A stretch of 64,000 nt of DNA from Collinsella sp. An7 (GTDB taxonomy: Bacteria > Actinomycetota > Coriobacteriia > Coriobacteriales > Coriobacteriaceae). How positions within the stretch are numbered: position 1 is the stretch's first letter; the number at the start of each line of letters is the position of its first letter. A model generated the notes under the pieces. That model made no database searches, was not told the origin of the DNA, and saw only the letters and a list, made by a program, of their open reading frames with translations. Below, one piece after another: positions 1 through 7,594 of this stretch. The stretch is from positions 19,061 through 83,060 of the forward strand of contig NZ_NFHP01000008.1 in NCBI RefSeq assembly GCF_002159335.1. Reading direction: 5' to 3'. Position numbers and translations under genes: made by a program.

Positions 1-275
1 CAGTGGCCTCTAAGTTCACGTTTTTCCTGGCGATTCCCGTCATGTTTGGCGCCAGCGCGCTCAAGCTGGTGAAGTACGTGGTGCTCGACGGCGGTACGTT
101 TGGCACCAACGAGCTCGCCATCATGGGCGTGGGGTGCCTCGTGGCCTTTGTGGTGTCGCTTCTGACCATCAAGTGGCTTATGAACTTTGTGCGCAAGCAT
201 ACCTTCATTGCCTTTGGCGTGTACCGCATCGTGCTCGGCGTGGTGGTGATTGCGTACTTCTTGCTGCTGGCGTAG
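1..275 (+). CDS. uppP: Undecaprenyl-diphosphatase, C-terminal part (5' end outside window)
   Basis: This is the last 90 or so residues of a UppP/BacA-type integral membrane phosphatase, which dephosphorylates undecaprenyl diphosphate to recycle the lipid carrier for cell-wall synthesis. The visible part starts with SKFTFFLAIPVMFGAS, close to the family's conserved FSF-LL-IP segment, continues with two hydrophobic helices, and ends with F-x-x-YRIVLG, a typical UppP C-terminus. The GTG at position 3 is only a codon inside the gene; the true start lies upstream of the window. A good rho-independent terminator follows 36 bases after the stop, so the gene ends its transcription unit. The family call rests on the C-terminal third only. 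Confidence 0.85.
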   Translation, partial: VASKFTFFLAIPVMFGASALKLVKYVVLDGGTFGTNELAIMGVGCLVAFVVSLLTIKWLMNFVRKHTFIAFGVYRIVLGVVVIAYFLLLA

Positions 276-310
276 CGCTTGCGGCTGCGCTTGCACGCGC
301 GTGCTCGTTC

Positions 311-351
311 GCACCCGTCCCCGCCCGTAGCGGCTGGGGCGGGTGCTTTTT
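311..351 (+). terminator. Rho-independent terminator after uppP
   Basis: Inverted repeat GCACCCG (311-317) / CGGGTGC (340-346), with additional C-rich/G-rich pairing inside, followed directly by five T (347-351). The rest of the gap to position 573 holds only GC-rich sequence and a promoter-like hexamer at 505-510. Confidence 0.8.
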
Positions 352-504
352 GCGTGCGGGCTGCGGCGCTGGCGTCGGGGCAGCGCTGCTGAGGCCGTCG
401 CTGTCACCGGCACCCGCCCCGCGCCGCCGTGGTGCCCGTTGTGCCCCGCGCCGCGCGCGTGCACCCTTCCTCCACAGCGCGTCGCCTGTGTCCGCGCGGC
501 CCGG

Positions 505-510
505 TATACT
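505..510 (+). promoter_or_regulatory. Putative -10 box of the pcrA promoter
   Basis: TATACT in the context CCGGTATACTGGG, 64 bases upstream of the helicase start. No convincing -35 box is visible. The same TATACT/TAAGAT/TAGAAT type of hexamer stands in front of several other genes in this window. Confidence 0.4.
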
Positions 511-573
511 GGGTAGGCTCAAGACCACGGCTCGCCGCAGCGGGCCTTCGTATCATCCTGACGGGAGACGACC

Positions 574-3423
574 ATGTCGGTTTCGCAGCCTCTACCTTGG
601 GAAACACCACATAACGGCACGCCGGGCTCCACCTCCGCGGCCGCACCTGCGGGCGCATCGGACGCCGCCCCGGCAGCCACCGCCCCGGCCTACGAACAGG
701 TCCCGCTCGACGTCTACGACGCCCCGGCGCCCGCTCCCGCGCGGCGCACGCCGGCCGTCGACATCGACTCGCTCAACCCCGCCCAGCGCGAGGCCGTCCT
801 CACCACTGAGGGGCCGCTCCTGGTGCTCGCGGGCGCCGGCTCGGGCAAGACGCGCGTGCTCACCTATCGCATCGCCCACATGATCGCCGACCTCGGTGTC
901 CGTCCGTGGCAGATCCTCGCCATCACCTTTACCAACAAGGCCGCGGCTGAGATGCGCGAGCGTCTGGGCGCCCTGTTGCCCGACGGCACGCGCGGCATGT
1001 GGGTGTGCACGTTCCACGCCATGTGCGTGCGCATGCTCCGCGAGGACGCTGACCTTCTGGGCTACACGGGGCAGTTCACCATCTATGACGACGACGATTC
1101 GCGCCGCATGGTGCGCGACATCATGCAGGCGCTCGGGATCGAGCAGAAGAGCTACCCGCTCAACATGATTCGCTCTAAGATCAGCGCCGCCAAGAACGCC
1201 ATGGTGGGGCCGGACGAGTTTCAGGCGCGCGCGAGCTCGCCCCAAGAGCAGAAGGCTGCCCAGGTCTATCAGGAGCTCGAGCGCCGTCTGCGCGCGGCCA
1301 ACGCCATGGACTTTGACGACCTGCTCGTGCGCGCGCTCGAGCTCTTGCGCACCCGCCCCGAGGTGCTCGAGCGCTACCAGGAGCGCTTTCGCTATATCTC
1401 GGTGGACGAGTACCAGGACACCAACCACGTGCAGTACGAAATTGCCAACCTGCTCGCGGCCAAGTACCAGAACCTCATGGTCGTGGGCGACGACGACCAG
1501 TCTATCTACTCCTGGCGCGGTGCGGATATCTCCAATATCCTCGACTTTGAGAAGGATTTCCCCGCGGCCAAGGTGGTCAAGCTCGAGCAGAACTACCGCT
1601 CGACGGGCCACATTCTCAACGCCGCCAACGCCGTGGTGCGCCATAACTCGCAGCGCAAGGAGAAGCGCCTCTTTACCGCGGCGGGCGATGGCGAGAAGAT
1701 CCAGGCCTACCAGGCCTCGGACGAGCGCGACGAGGGCCGCTGGATCGCCGGCGAGATTGAGAAGCTGCACGCCGGCGGCACGAGCTACGACGATATCGCC
1801 GTCTTCTACCGCACCAACGCGCAGTCGCGCATCTTGGAAGATATGTTCCTGCGCGCGGGCGTGCCCTACAAGATTGTGGGCGGCACGCGCTTCTTTGACC
1901 GCGCCGAGATTCGCGACGTGATGGCCTACCTCAAGATGGTCGTGAACCCGGCCGACGAGATGAGCGTCAAGCGCGTCATCAACACGCCGCGCCGCGGCAT
2001 CGGCTCCACGTCCATCGCCAAGATCGAGGAGCTTGCGCGCGAGAACCGCTGCAGCTTCTTCCAGGCGTGCGAGATCGCCACGGCCGAGACGGGTCGATTC
2101 TCGGCCAAGGTGCGCTCGGCGCTCGGCGACTTTGTGGCGCTGGTGCGCGAGGGCCGGCGTATGGACGGCGAGCTGCAGAACGTGGTCGAGGCGATTGTGG
2201 AGCGCTCGGGCCTTATGCAGGCGCTCCGTGCCGAGGGGACGGTCGAGTCCGAGGGACGCGTAGAGAACATCCAGGAATTCCTGGGTGTGGCGGCCGAGTT
2301 TGAGGAGACGCACGACGATATCGAGGGGACGCTCGAGAGCCTGGAGGAGCTGCGCGCGGCGGGTGTCTCGGATGTGCCGGCAGCGGATGACCTGGTCGGA
2401 GCGGGGGCGGGTGTGCCCGGCACTGCGGCGCCTGCGGACGAGGCCGGTCCGGCAGCTGTGGCGCCGGCAAGCGCATCTGCCACCGCTGCGGCACCCACCG
2501 GCGCGCAAGCCCAGCTCGCCGCGCTCATCGCCGGCAACACCATGGCGGCGGCGCCCGCCCGCGCGGTGCCCGCCGCCCAGACCGAGGCCGAGATCGATCG
2601 GACCTACGGAGCGCTCGCCTGTCGGGCACTGCCGGCGCTCCTCGAGTGGCTCGCCCTGCGCAGCGACCTCGACTCCCTTGCTGGTGAGACGCACGCCATC
2701 ACCATGATGACCGTGCACTCGGCCAAGGGCCTTGAGTTTCCGGCGGTTTTTGTGGCGGGCCTTGAGGAGGGGATCTTCCCGCACGTGGCGGGCTTTGCCG
2801 CGGCGGACGACCCGGCCAAGCTCGAGGAGGAGCGCCGCCTTGCCTACGTGGCCATCACGCGCGCACGGCAGCGGCTCTTTCTCACCTACGCCGCGACGCG
2901 CCGCACCTACGGCTCCACGCAGGCCAACCCGCGTAGCCGCTTTTTGAACGAGATTCCCGATGCCGACATTGAGTTTACGGGTGTGGGCTCTGCCGGCTTT
3001 GAGGGTACGGGCTGGGAGAAGCGCGGCGACCGCCGCGGCACGTACGGCTCGGGCGTGGGCGAGGATATGTACGGCGGCCGGGTCTTTGGGTCGTACACCC
3101 GCTCGACCGGTGGGAGCGTCTCGCGCCATACGGGCATCAGCCCCGACGCCGGCCGCAAGCCGGCAACGTTTGGTAGCGGTGCGCCCCGCGCGCGAGCCGG
3201 GGCGGGCTCCGGTGCCGCCGGTGGGCACACGGTGGAGCAGCGTCGGCCCGACGCCGCCAAACGTGCCGAGACCTTTGCGCCTGGTGATATGGTGAGTCAC
3301 AAGACCTTTGGCACGGGTACTGTCATCTCGGTGTCGGGCGACATGCTCGAGGTCGCGTTTGAGAAGAGCGGCCAGACCAAGAAGCTGATGAAGGGGTTTG
3401 CCCCCATCGTCAAAATCTCCTAG
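574..3423 (+). CDS. pcrA: ATP-dependent DNA helicase, UvrD/PcrA family
   Basis: Superfamily 1A 3'-5' helicase acting in nucleotide excision repair, recombination control and transcription-coupled repair. Walker A AGAGSGKT lies at about residues 86-93, the DEYQDT box at about 278-283, QSIYSWRGAD at about 309-318, TVHSAKGLEF near 713 and AYVAITRAR near 757. The C-terminus (about 905-949) has the small basic tail domain seen in PcrA, beginning FAPGDMVSHKTFGTG, which is known from other PcrA proteins to contact RNA polymerase. At 949 residues it is longer than usual (about 730-780). The extra length is an Ala/Pro-rich N-terminal leader of about 60 residues, an Ala/Gly-rich insert at about 600-680, and a Gly/Arg-rich linker before the tail. 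The ATG is preceded by GACGGGAGA. It stands alone in its strand context. Confidence 0.95.
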   Translation: MSVSQPLPWETPHNGTPGSTSAAAPAGASDAAPAATAPAYEQVPLDVYDAPAPAPARRTPAVDIDSLNPAQREAVLTTEGPLLVLAGAGSGKTRVLTYRIAHMIADLGVRPWQILAITFTNKAAAEMRERLGALLPDGTRGMWVCTFHAMCVRMLREDADLLGYTGQFTIYDDDDSRRMVRDIMQALGIEQKSYPLNMIRSKISAAKNAMVGPDEFQARASSPQEQKAAQVYQELERRLRAANAMDFDDLLVRALELLRTRPEVLERYQERFRYISVDEYQDTNHVQYEIANLLAAKYQNLMVVGDDDQSIYSWRGADISNILDFEKDFPAAKVVKLEQNYRSTGHILNAANAVVRHNSQRKEKRLFTAAGDGEKIQAYQASDERDEGRWIAGEIEKLHAGGTSYDDIAVFYRTNAQSRILEDMFLRAGVPYKIVGGTRFFDRAEIRDVMAYLKMVVNPADEMSVKRVINTPRRGIGSTSIAKIEELARENRCSFFQACEIATAETGRFSAKVRSALGDFVALVREGRRMDGELQNVVEAIVERSGLMQALRAEGTVESEGRVENIQEFLGVAAEFEETHDDIEGTLESLEELRAAGVSDVPAADDLVGAGAGVPGTAAPADEAGPAAVAPASASATAAAPTGAQAQLAALIAGNTMAAAPARAVPAAQTEAEIDRTYGALACRALPALLEWLALRSDLDSLAGETHAITMMTVHSAKGLEFPAVFVAGLEEGIFPHVAGFAAADDPAKLEEERRLAYVAITRARQRLFLTYAATRRTYGSTQANPRSRFLNEIPDADIEFTGVGSAGFEGTGWEKRGDRRGTYGSGVGEDMYGGRVFGSYTRSTGGSVSRHTGISPDAGRKPATFGSGAPRARAGAGSGAAGGHTVEQRRPDAAKRAETFAPGDMVSHKTFGTGTVISVSGDMLEVAFEKSGQTKKLMKGFAPIVKIS

Positions 3424-3519
3424 CCGGCCGCCCTGGGCACGCCACCTTTCCTTTCAGGCGTTCGGGCATGGCGCGAAGGCCTATTACTCATTTTGGGACG
3501 GGGTTATTTTGAATGGGGG

Positions 3520-4878
3520 ATGGAGCGCGTGGAGAGTCGAACGGAGCGCCTGAGCGGGCGGGCGAGCCTCCTGGTGGGGGCGACGCTGTTCTCGATGTTC
3601 TTTGGCGCGGGGAATCTCATCTTGCCGCCGCTTCTGGGCGTGCAGGCGGCGTCTGAGTCGGTGCCCGCCATCATCGGCTTCTTTGTTGCGGGCGTGGGGC
3701 TGCCCGTGCTCGGTATCGTGGCGGTGGCACTTGCCGGCACGGTGCGCGAGCTCGCCGACCGCGTCCATCCGATGTTCTCACGCGTCTTTGTGGCAGCGGT
3801 CTACCTGGCCATTGGGCCGTGCCTTGCCATCCCGCGCACGTCGTCCACGGCCTTTGAGATGCTCGCCCCGTTGCTGCCCGCCGGGGTGTCGCTCGACGCC
3901 GTACGCTTGGGGTTCTCGGTGGTGTTCTTTGCCGTAGCGTACCTGCTCGCCATGCATCCGGGTCGCCTCACGCGTTTCTTGGGCCGCGTAACGGGCCCGG
4001 CGCTCATTGCGCTTGTGGTGGCGGTTGTGGGGGCTTCGATATTCTCGCTTGTCACCGCTCCTGAGCTGCCCGCGCGCGCCGCCGAGGCGCCATATAACAC
4101 GGGTGCGGCGGTGCAGGGTTTTCTCACGGGCTATCAGACCATGGACCTTCTGGCGTCGCTCACCTTTGGGCTGGTGATTGCCACCAACATCCGCTCGCTC
4201 GGTGTGCGCGAGCCGCGCGGCGTCATGTGTGAGGTCTGCCGCGCCGGAGTGGTGGCGGGCGTGCTTATGATGGCGCTCTACGGCGGGCTTTGCGCCGTGG
4301 GCTTTGAGCTCTGCGAAGAGCTTGCGGGAGCGGCCAACGGGGCCGTGATCATCACCGCCTCGGCCACGCTGCACTTTGGCATGGCGGGCACGATTGTGGT
4401 CGCGGCGATCTTTCTGCTTGCCTGCCTGAACGTCTGCACGGGGCTCATCAGCTGCTGCGGCAGCTACTTTGCCGAGGAGGTGCCGCGCGTGCCGTATCGC
4501 GTATGGGCCGTGACGTTTGCGGTGTTCTCGTGCGCCGTCTCTAACATCGGGCTCGACGCGATCCTGGCGTTCTCGGTGCCGCTCCTCAATGCGCTCTACC
4601 CCATGGCGATCGTGCTGGTGCTGATGGGTATGGCGCACCGCGCGTGCGACGCCGCGCCGCTCACCTGGCCGGTAACGGTGGGTCTTGTGGGTGTGGCGAG
4701 CGTGGTTACGAGCCTGCGCGATACCTTGGCGCCGGGGATGTGGTTGCCGTTTGATGAGCTGCCCTTTGCCAGCGTAGGTCTTGGGTGGGTCGTGCTTGCG
4801 GTGGTGGGGCTGGTGATAGGCGCCGTGCTCTCGCGGGCGGCAGGTGGTCACGGTACCTCAAAGAGAGGCGCACGGTAG
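3520..4878 (+). CDS. brnQ: Branched-chain amino acid transport system II carrier (BrnQ/LivCS)
   Basis: Sodium-coupled uptake carrier for leucine, isoleucine and valine in the cytoplasmic membrane. The signature LFSMFFGAGNLILPP is near the N-terminus, and about a dozen hydrophobic segments fill the 452-residue chain, the family's usual size. I place the start at the ATG at 3520, which has GGGGG just upstream; an in-frame TTG at 3493 would add nine residues and has a weaker site. The gene has no co-directional partner close by: a large hairpin and a minisatellite follow 20 bases after the stop. Confidence 0.9.
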   Translation: MERVESRTERLSGRASLLVGATLFSMFFGAGNLILPPLLGVQAASESVPAIIGFFVAGVGLPVLGIVAVALAGTVRELADRVHPMFSRVFVAAVYLAIGPCLAIPRTSSTAFEMLAPLLPAGVSLDAVRLGFSVVFFAVAYLLAMHPGRLTRFLGRVTGPALIALVVAVVGASIFSLVTAPELPARAAEAPYNTGAAVQGFLTGYQTMDLLASLTFGLVIATNIRSLGVREPRGVMCEVCRAGVVAGVLMMALYGGLCAVGFELCEELAGAANGAVIITASATLHFGMAGTIVVAAIFLLACLNVCTGLISCCGSYFAEEVPRVPYRVWAVTFAVFSCAVSNIGLDAILAFSVPLLNALYPMAIVLVLMGMAHRACDAAPLTWPVTVGLVGVASVVTSLRDTLAPGMWLPFDELPFASVGLGWVVLAVVGLVIGAVLSRAAGGHGTSKRGAR

Positions 4879-4898
4879 AACCTGCTCGTCATCGGATC

Positions 4899-4943
4899 AT
4901 TGCAGAACGGGCGCGATGCCGGTCATTGCGCCCGTTCTGCAAT
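4899..4943 (+). terminator. 16-bp perfect hairpin after brnQ, terminator-like
   Basis: ATTGCAGAACGGGCGC (4899-4914) pairs perfectly with GCGCCCGTTCTGCAAT (4928-4943) across a 13-base loop. It lies 20 bases after the brnQ stop. The usual T-run is replaced by the TTCTGCAAT tandem repeat, so it may act as a terminator of unusual form. Confidence 0.55.
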
Positions 4944-4987
4944 TTCTGCAATTTCTGCAATTTCTGCAATTTCTGCAATTTCTGCAA
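4935..4987. repeat. 9-bp tandem repeat (TTCTGCAAT), almost six units
   Basis: Five perfect copies of TTCTGCAAT (4935-4979) and one 8/9 partial copy to 4987. The first unit is the 3' end of the right arm of the hairpin at 4899-4943, so the repeat looks as if it grew from the hairpin arm by slippage. The rest of the gap to the next gene (4988-5174) shows nothing beyond a weak promoter box. Confidence 0.95.
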
Positions 4988-5086
4988 CGGGGTTCGTGAT
5001 GTCTGTATTGCCCGACTCTGTCTCGCCGCCTGCCCGGCTGTGCTGACGTTCGCCTAAAAGACGGCGCGGCCGCCGGGCGCCTGTGC

Positions 5087-5092
5087 CACAAT
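5087..5092 (+). promoter_or_regulatory. Possible -10 box for the ROK gene
   Basis: CACAAT in the context CTGTGCCACAATCG, with an upstream TGTG that could serve as an extended -10. It is about 80 bases before the ROK start. Weak evidence. Confidence 0.25.
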
Positions 5093-5174
5093 CGATGCGG
5101 TATGTTCAGCTGAGCCGGAGCGGATGCGGGCCACGGGGGCGCCGCGGCACGGCTCGTTGCGAAAGGGGCTCGCC

Positions 5175-6134
5175 ATGGGTGAGGACACCAAGGTGTACGT
5201 GGGTATCGATGTGGGCGGCACCTCCGTCAAGGAGGGGCTCTTTGACAGTGAGGGCAATCTGCTCGGCAAGGTGAGCGTGCCCACGCCCCCGCTCGTCGAC
5301 GAGACGGGCTATGCGGCCGTTACGGGCGGCATCGACCAGCTTCTCGCCGATACGGGCCGCCAGATCACCGACGTGCTTGGCGTGGGCTTTGCCCTGCCGT
5401 GCCCCGTGCCGGCCTCGGGCGAGATCACCCTTGCCGCCAACATCACGGTCGACGGCGCGGGTCTCAAGGACGCCGTCGCGGCGCACTGCACCGAGGCTGC
5501 GGTCCGCTACGTTAACGACGCCAACGCGGCGGCCATGGGCGAGCTCTGGCGCGGCGCGGCGGCCGGTCGCCGCAGCATGGTCATGGTGACCATCGGCACC
5601 GGTCTCGGCGGCGGCGTGGTCGTTGACGGCAAGGTCATCGACGGCGCGTTCGGTGCGGGCGGCGAGATTGGCCACATCACCGTCAACCCCGCCGAGGAGC
5701 GCGAGTGCGGCTGCGGCCGTCACGGCTGCCTCGAGCAGTACGCCTCCGCCACGGGCATGGTCAACGACTATCTGCGCGCCTGCGAGGCCCACGGCGCCAC
5801 GCCGCACGAGCTCTCGGGTCCGAGCGATTCGCGCACGGTCTTCCAGCTCTGCCGCGAGGGCGATCCCATTGCGCTCGAGGCCGAGGGCGTCTTTACCGAT
5901 TACCTCGCCCACGGGCTCGCCATCATTTCGGCCGTGGTCGACCCCGAGATCTACGTCCTCGGCGGCGGCGCCTCCGCCTCGAGCGACGTCTACCTCGACG
6001 ACCTGCGCCGCAAGTTTGCCGAGCGCGCGCTCTCGGTGAGCACCACCACGCCGATCGAGATCGCCTCTCTCGGCAACGACGCGGGCATCATCGGCGCCGC
6101 GTACGTGTCGCTCCAGGCCGCTCGCGAGGCGTAA
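5175..6134 (+). CDS. ROK family sugar kinase, glucokinase-like
   Basis: ATP-dependent cytoplasmic sugar kinase of the ROK family, probably a glucokinase. The N-terminus has the ATP-binding GIDVGGTSVK at about 9-18, a second phosphate-binding stretch TIGTGLGGGVVVDG in the middle, and at about residue 178 the family's zinc site CGCGRHGCLEQYAS. At 319 residues the length is normal for the family. The start is the ATG at 5175, preceded at good spacing by GAAAGGGG; an upstream in-frame ORF extension lacks a ribosome site and is ignored. ROK proteins without a helix-turn-helix are mostly kinases; glucose is the likeliest substrate, but ManNAc, fructose or GlcNAc cannot be excluded from sequence alone. 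Confidence 0.88.
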   Translation: MGEDTKVYVGIDVGGTSVKEGLFDSEGNLLGKVSVPTPPLVDETGYAAVTGGIDQLLADTGRQITDVLGVGFALPCPVPASGEITLAANITVDGAGLKDAVAAHCTEAAVRYVNDANAAAMGELWRGAAAGRRSMVMVTIGTGLGGGVVVDGKVIDGAFGAGGEIGHITVNPAEERECGCGRHGCLEQYASATGMVNDYLRACEAHGATPHELSGPSDSRTVFQLCREGDPIALEAEGVFTDYLAHGLAIISAVVDPEIYVLGGGASASSDVYLDDLRRKFAERALSVSTTTPIEIASLGNDAGIIGAAYVSLQAAREA

Positions 6135-6199
6135 ACCCAAGGGCGCGACGGGTTGCGCCATGCGGGCCGTCGCCGCTTTGCGCATAACGCGCCTCTCCA

Positions 6200-6241
6200 C
6201 ATGCCGGGTCCCCGCGCTCGCCGCAGGGGTCCGGCGTGTTT
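6200..6241 (+). terminator. Likely terminator after the ROK gene
   Basis: Imperfect stem CATGCCGG...CCCC (from 6200) against GGGG...CCGGCGTG (to 6238), followed by a short T-run at 6239-6241. Confidence 0.5.
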
Positions 6242-6289
6242 CGTTGGGCTGCACCGCGCCGCCATCTGCCACCGCGGCGCTCGATGGGC

Positions 6290-6295
6290 TAAGAT
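6290..6295 (+). promoter_or_regulatory. Putative -10 box of ppaC
   Basis: TAAGAT in the context GGGCTAAGATAAG, 38 bases before the ppaC start. Similar TAAGAT boxes lie upstream of hypA, rpiB and the aldose epimerase. No clear -35. Confidence 0.45.
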
Positions 6296-6333
6296 AAGAG
6301 CGTTACGAACACCCAGCGAAAGGGGCTCAACTC

Positions 6334-7266
6334 ATGAGCAACGTTCTCGTCTTCGGACACCTCAACCCCGATAACGACGCCATCATGTCGTCGGTCGTCC
6401 TCAGCCAGCTTCTCAACCAGGTCAACTACAACGGCGACACCTACGAGGCGCGCCGCCTGGGCCCACTGCCCGCCGAGGCCGAGAAGCTCCTCGCCGAGAC
6501 CGATACGCCCAAGCCGCGCATGCTCAACGCCATCAAGGAGAAGGCCAACCCGCAGCAGGTCGTGCTCACCGACCACAACGAGGCCGGCCAGTCCGTTGAG
6601 GGTCTTGAGTTTGCGCAGATCATCGGCGTGGTGGACCATCACCGCATCGGCAACTTCACCACGGCGGCGCCGCTCCACTACATCGGTCTGCCCTGGGGCT
6701 CCAGCTGCACCATCGTGGCCTGGCTCTTTGGCATCCTCGGCCAGCGCCCGACCGATGCTCAGGCAAAGCTCCTGCTCTCGGCCATGATGACCGACACGCT
6801 TATGCTCAAGAGCCCCACCACCACCGAGTTCGACCGCATCTTTGCCGCGCAGCTCGGCGAGCAGCTTGGCGTCGACCCCATCAAGTTTGGCATGGAGGTC
6901 TTCCTCAGCCGTCCCTCCGGCTCGTTTACGCCCGAGGAGATGGTCGGCAACGACATCAAGCTCTTTGAGGTGGGCGGCACCAAGCTGCTCATCGGCCAGT
7001 ACGAGACCGTGGACAAGTCGCGCGCGCTCGGCATGGTGCCCGAGATTCGCGAGGCCATGAAGGCGTATATGAAGAAGAAGGGTGCCGACGGCATCGTGCT
7101 GTGTGTGACCGACATCATGGAGGAGGGCTCGCAGGTGCTCCTCGAGGGCGAGACCGCGGTGGCGCAGAAGGGCCTCGGCATCGAGGACGTGGCCGAGGGC
7201 GTTTGGATGCCCGGCGTGCTCTCCCGCAAGAAGCAGGTGGCGGCCCCCATCATGGCAGTCAAGTAG
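6334..7266 (+). CDS. ppaC: Manganese-dependent inorganic pyrophosphatase (DHH family II)
   Basis: Hydrolyses pyrophosphate to phosphate in the cytoplasm, pulling biosynthetic reactions forward. Family II signatures are clear: GHLNPDNDAI at residues 8-17, and the VVDHHRIGNF metal-binding DHH block near residue 100. The C-terminal DHHA2-type substrate domain contains the basic SRPSG and LSRKK segments. The length of 310 residues is typical. The ATG is preceded by GCGAAAGGGGCTC. I see no CBS or DRTGG regulatory insert, so this is the short, unregulated form. A small GGCGCC hairpin lies 60 bases downstream. Confidence 0.95.
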   Translation: MSNVLVFGHLNPDNDAIMSSVVLSQLLNQVNYNGDTYEARRLGPLPAEAEKLLAETDTPKPRMLNAIKEKANPQQVVLTDHNEAGQSVEGLEFAQIIGVVDHHRIGNFTTAAPLHYIGLPWGSSCTIVAWLFGILGQRPTDAQAKLLLSAMMTDTLMLKSPTTTEFDRIFAAQLGEQLGVDPIKFGMEVFLSRPSGSFTPEEMVGNDIKLFEVGGTKLLIGQYETVDKSRALGMVPEIREAMKAYMKKKGADGIVLCVTDIMEEGSQVLLEGETAVAQKGLGIEDVAEGVWMPGVLSRKKQVAAPIMAVK

Positions 7267-7594
7267 GCATTGCCTGACCTGCGCGACCTTCTGTAGCACC
7301 CGATCTTGGCCTTCAATCGTTGGTCGGCGCCCTGAGGCGCCCCCCCTCCTCTTTCAGGTTAATCTCGGGCACTACAGGAGGCCGTTTCCGTTGTCGATTG
7401 GTCAGTTGGGGACGTGTTCCATTTGACCCATTTTGTTCCATGGCGATCTTTCTGGGCCTTTTCCCACATGCGGTTGTGAATTCCCGTTGGAATGGGTTTA
7501 GCGGGCGCGACCATGTGGTACAAAAGATGTGGCATATATCGTAGATGCGGCGGAGAGTCCAGCGGGCCCTCCGCCGCTTTTTTGAGAGGAACCG
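7267..7594 (+). promoter_or_regulatory. Long leader region of nhaA, possible attenuator
   Basis: The 328 bases between ppaC and nhaA carry no gene. They hold a perfect small hairpin GGCGCC-CTGA-GGCGCC (7326-7341), a stretch of lower GC (about 7400-7545), and at the end a strong terminator (7547-7583) only 11 bases before the nhaA ATG. Such a position suggests that nhaA is read only when that terminator is bypassed. I could not match the leader to a known riboswitch class by eye. Confidence 0.45.
7547..7583 (+). terminator. Terminator hairpin immediately upstream of the nhaA start
   Basis: GCGGCGGAG (7547-7555) pairs perfectly with CTCCGCCGC (7569-7577), followed by six T (7578-7583). The nhaA ribosome site GAGAGGA begins right after the T-run. 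It is either the terminator of upstream transcription with a nearly leaderless nhaA message, or an attenuator in the nhaA leader. Confidence 0.8.

Noticed and set aside
592..3300. Open frame of about 900 codons opposite pcrA
   Set aside because: Antisense shadow of a well-supported helicase gene; Arg/His/Leu-rich composition typical of such shadows. The same applies to the long frames opposite atpD, murA, glpK and atpA.
4935..4987. CRISPR or iteron array
   Set aside because: The unit is 9 bp without spacers and is joined to a terminator-like hairpin; no replication gene is nearby.
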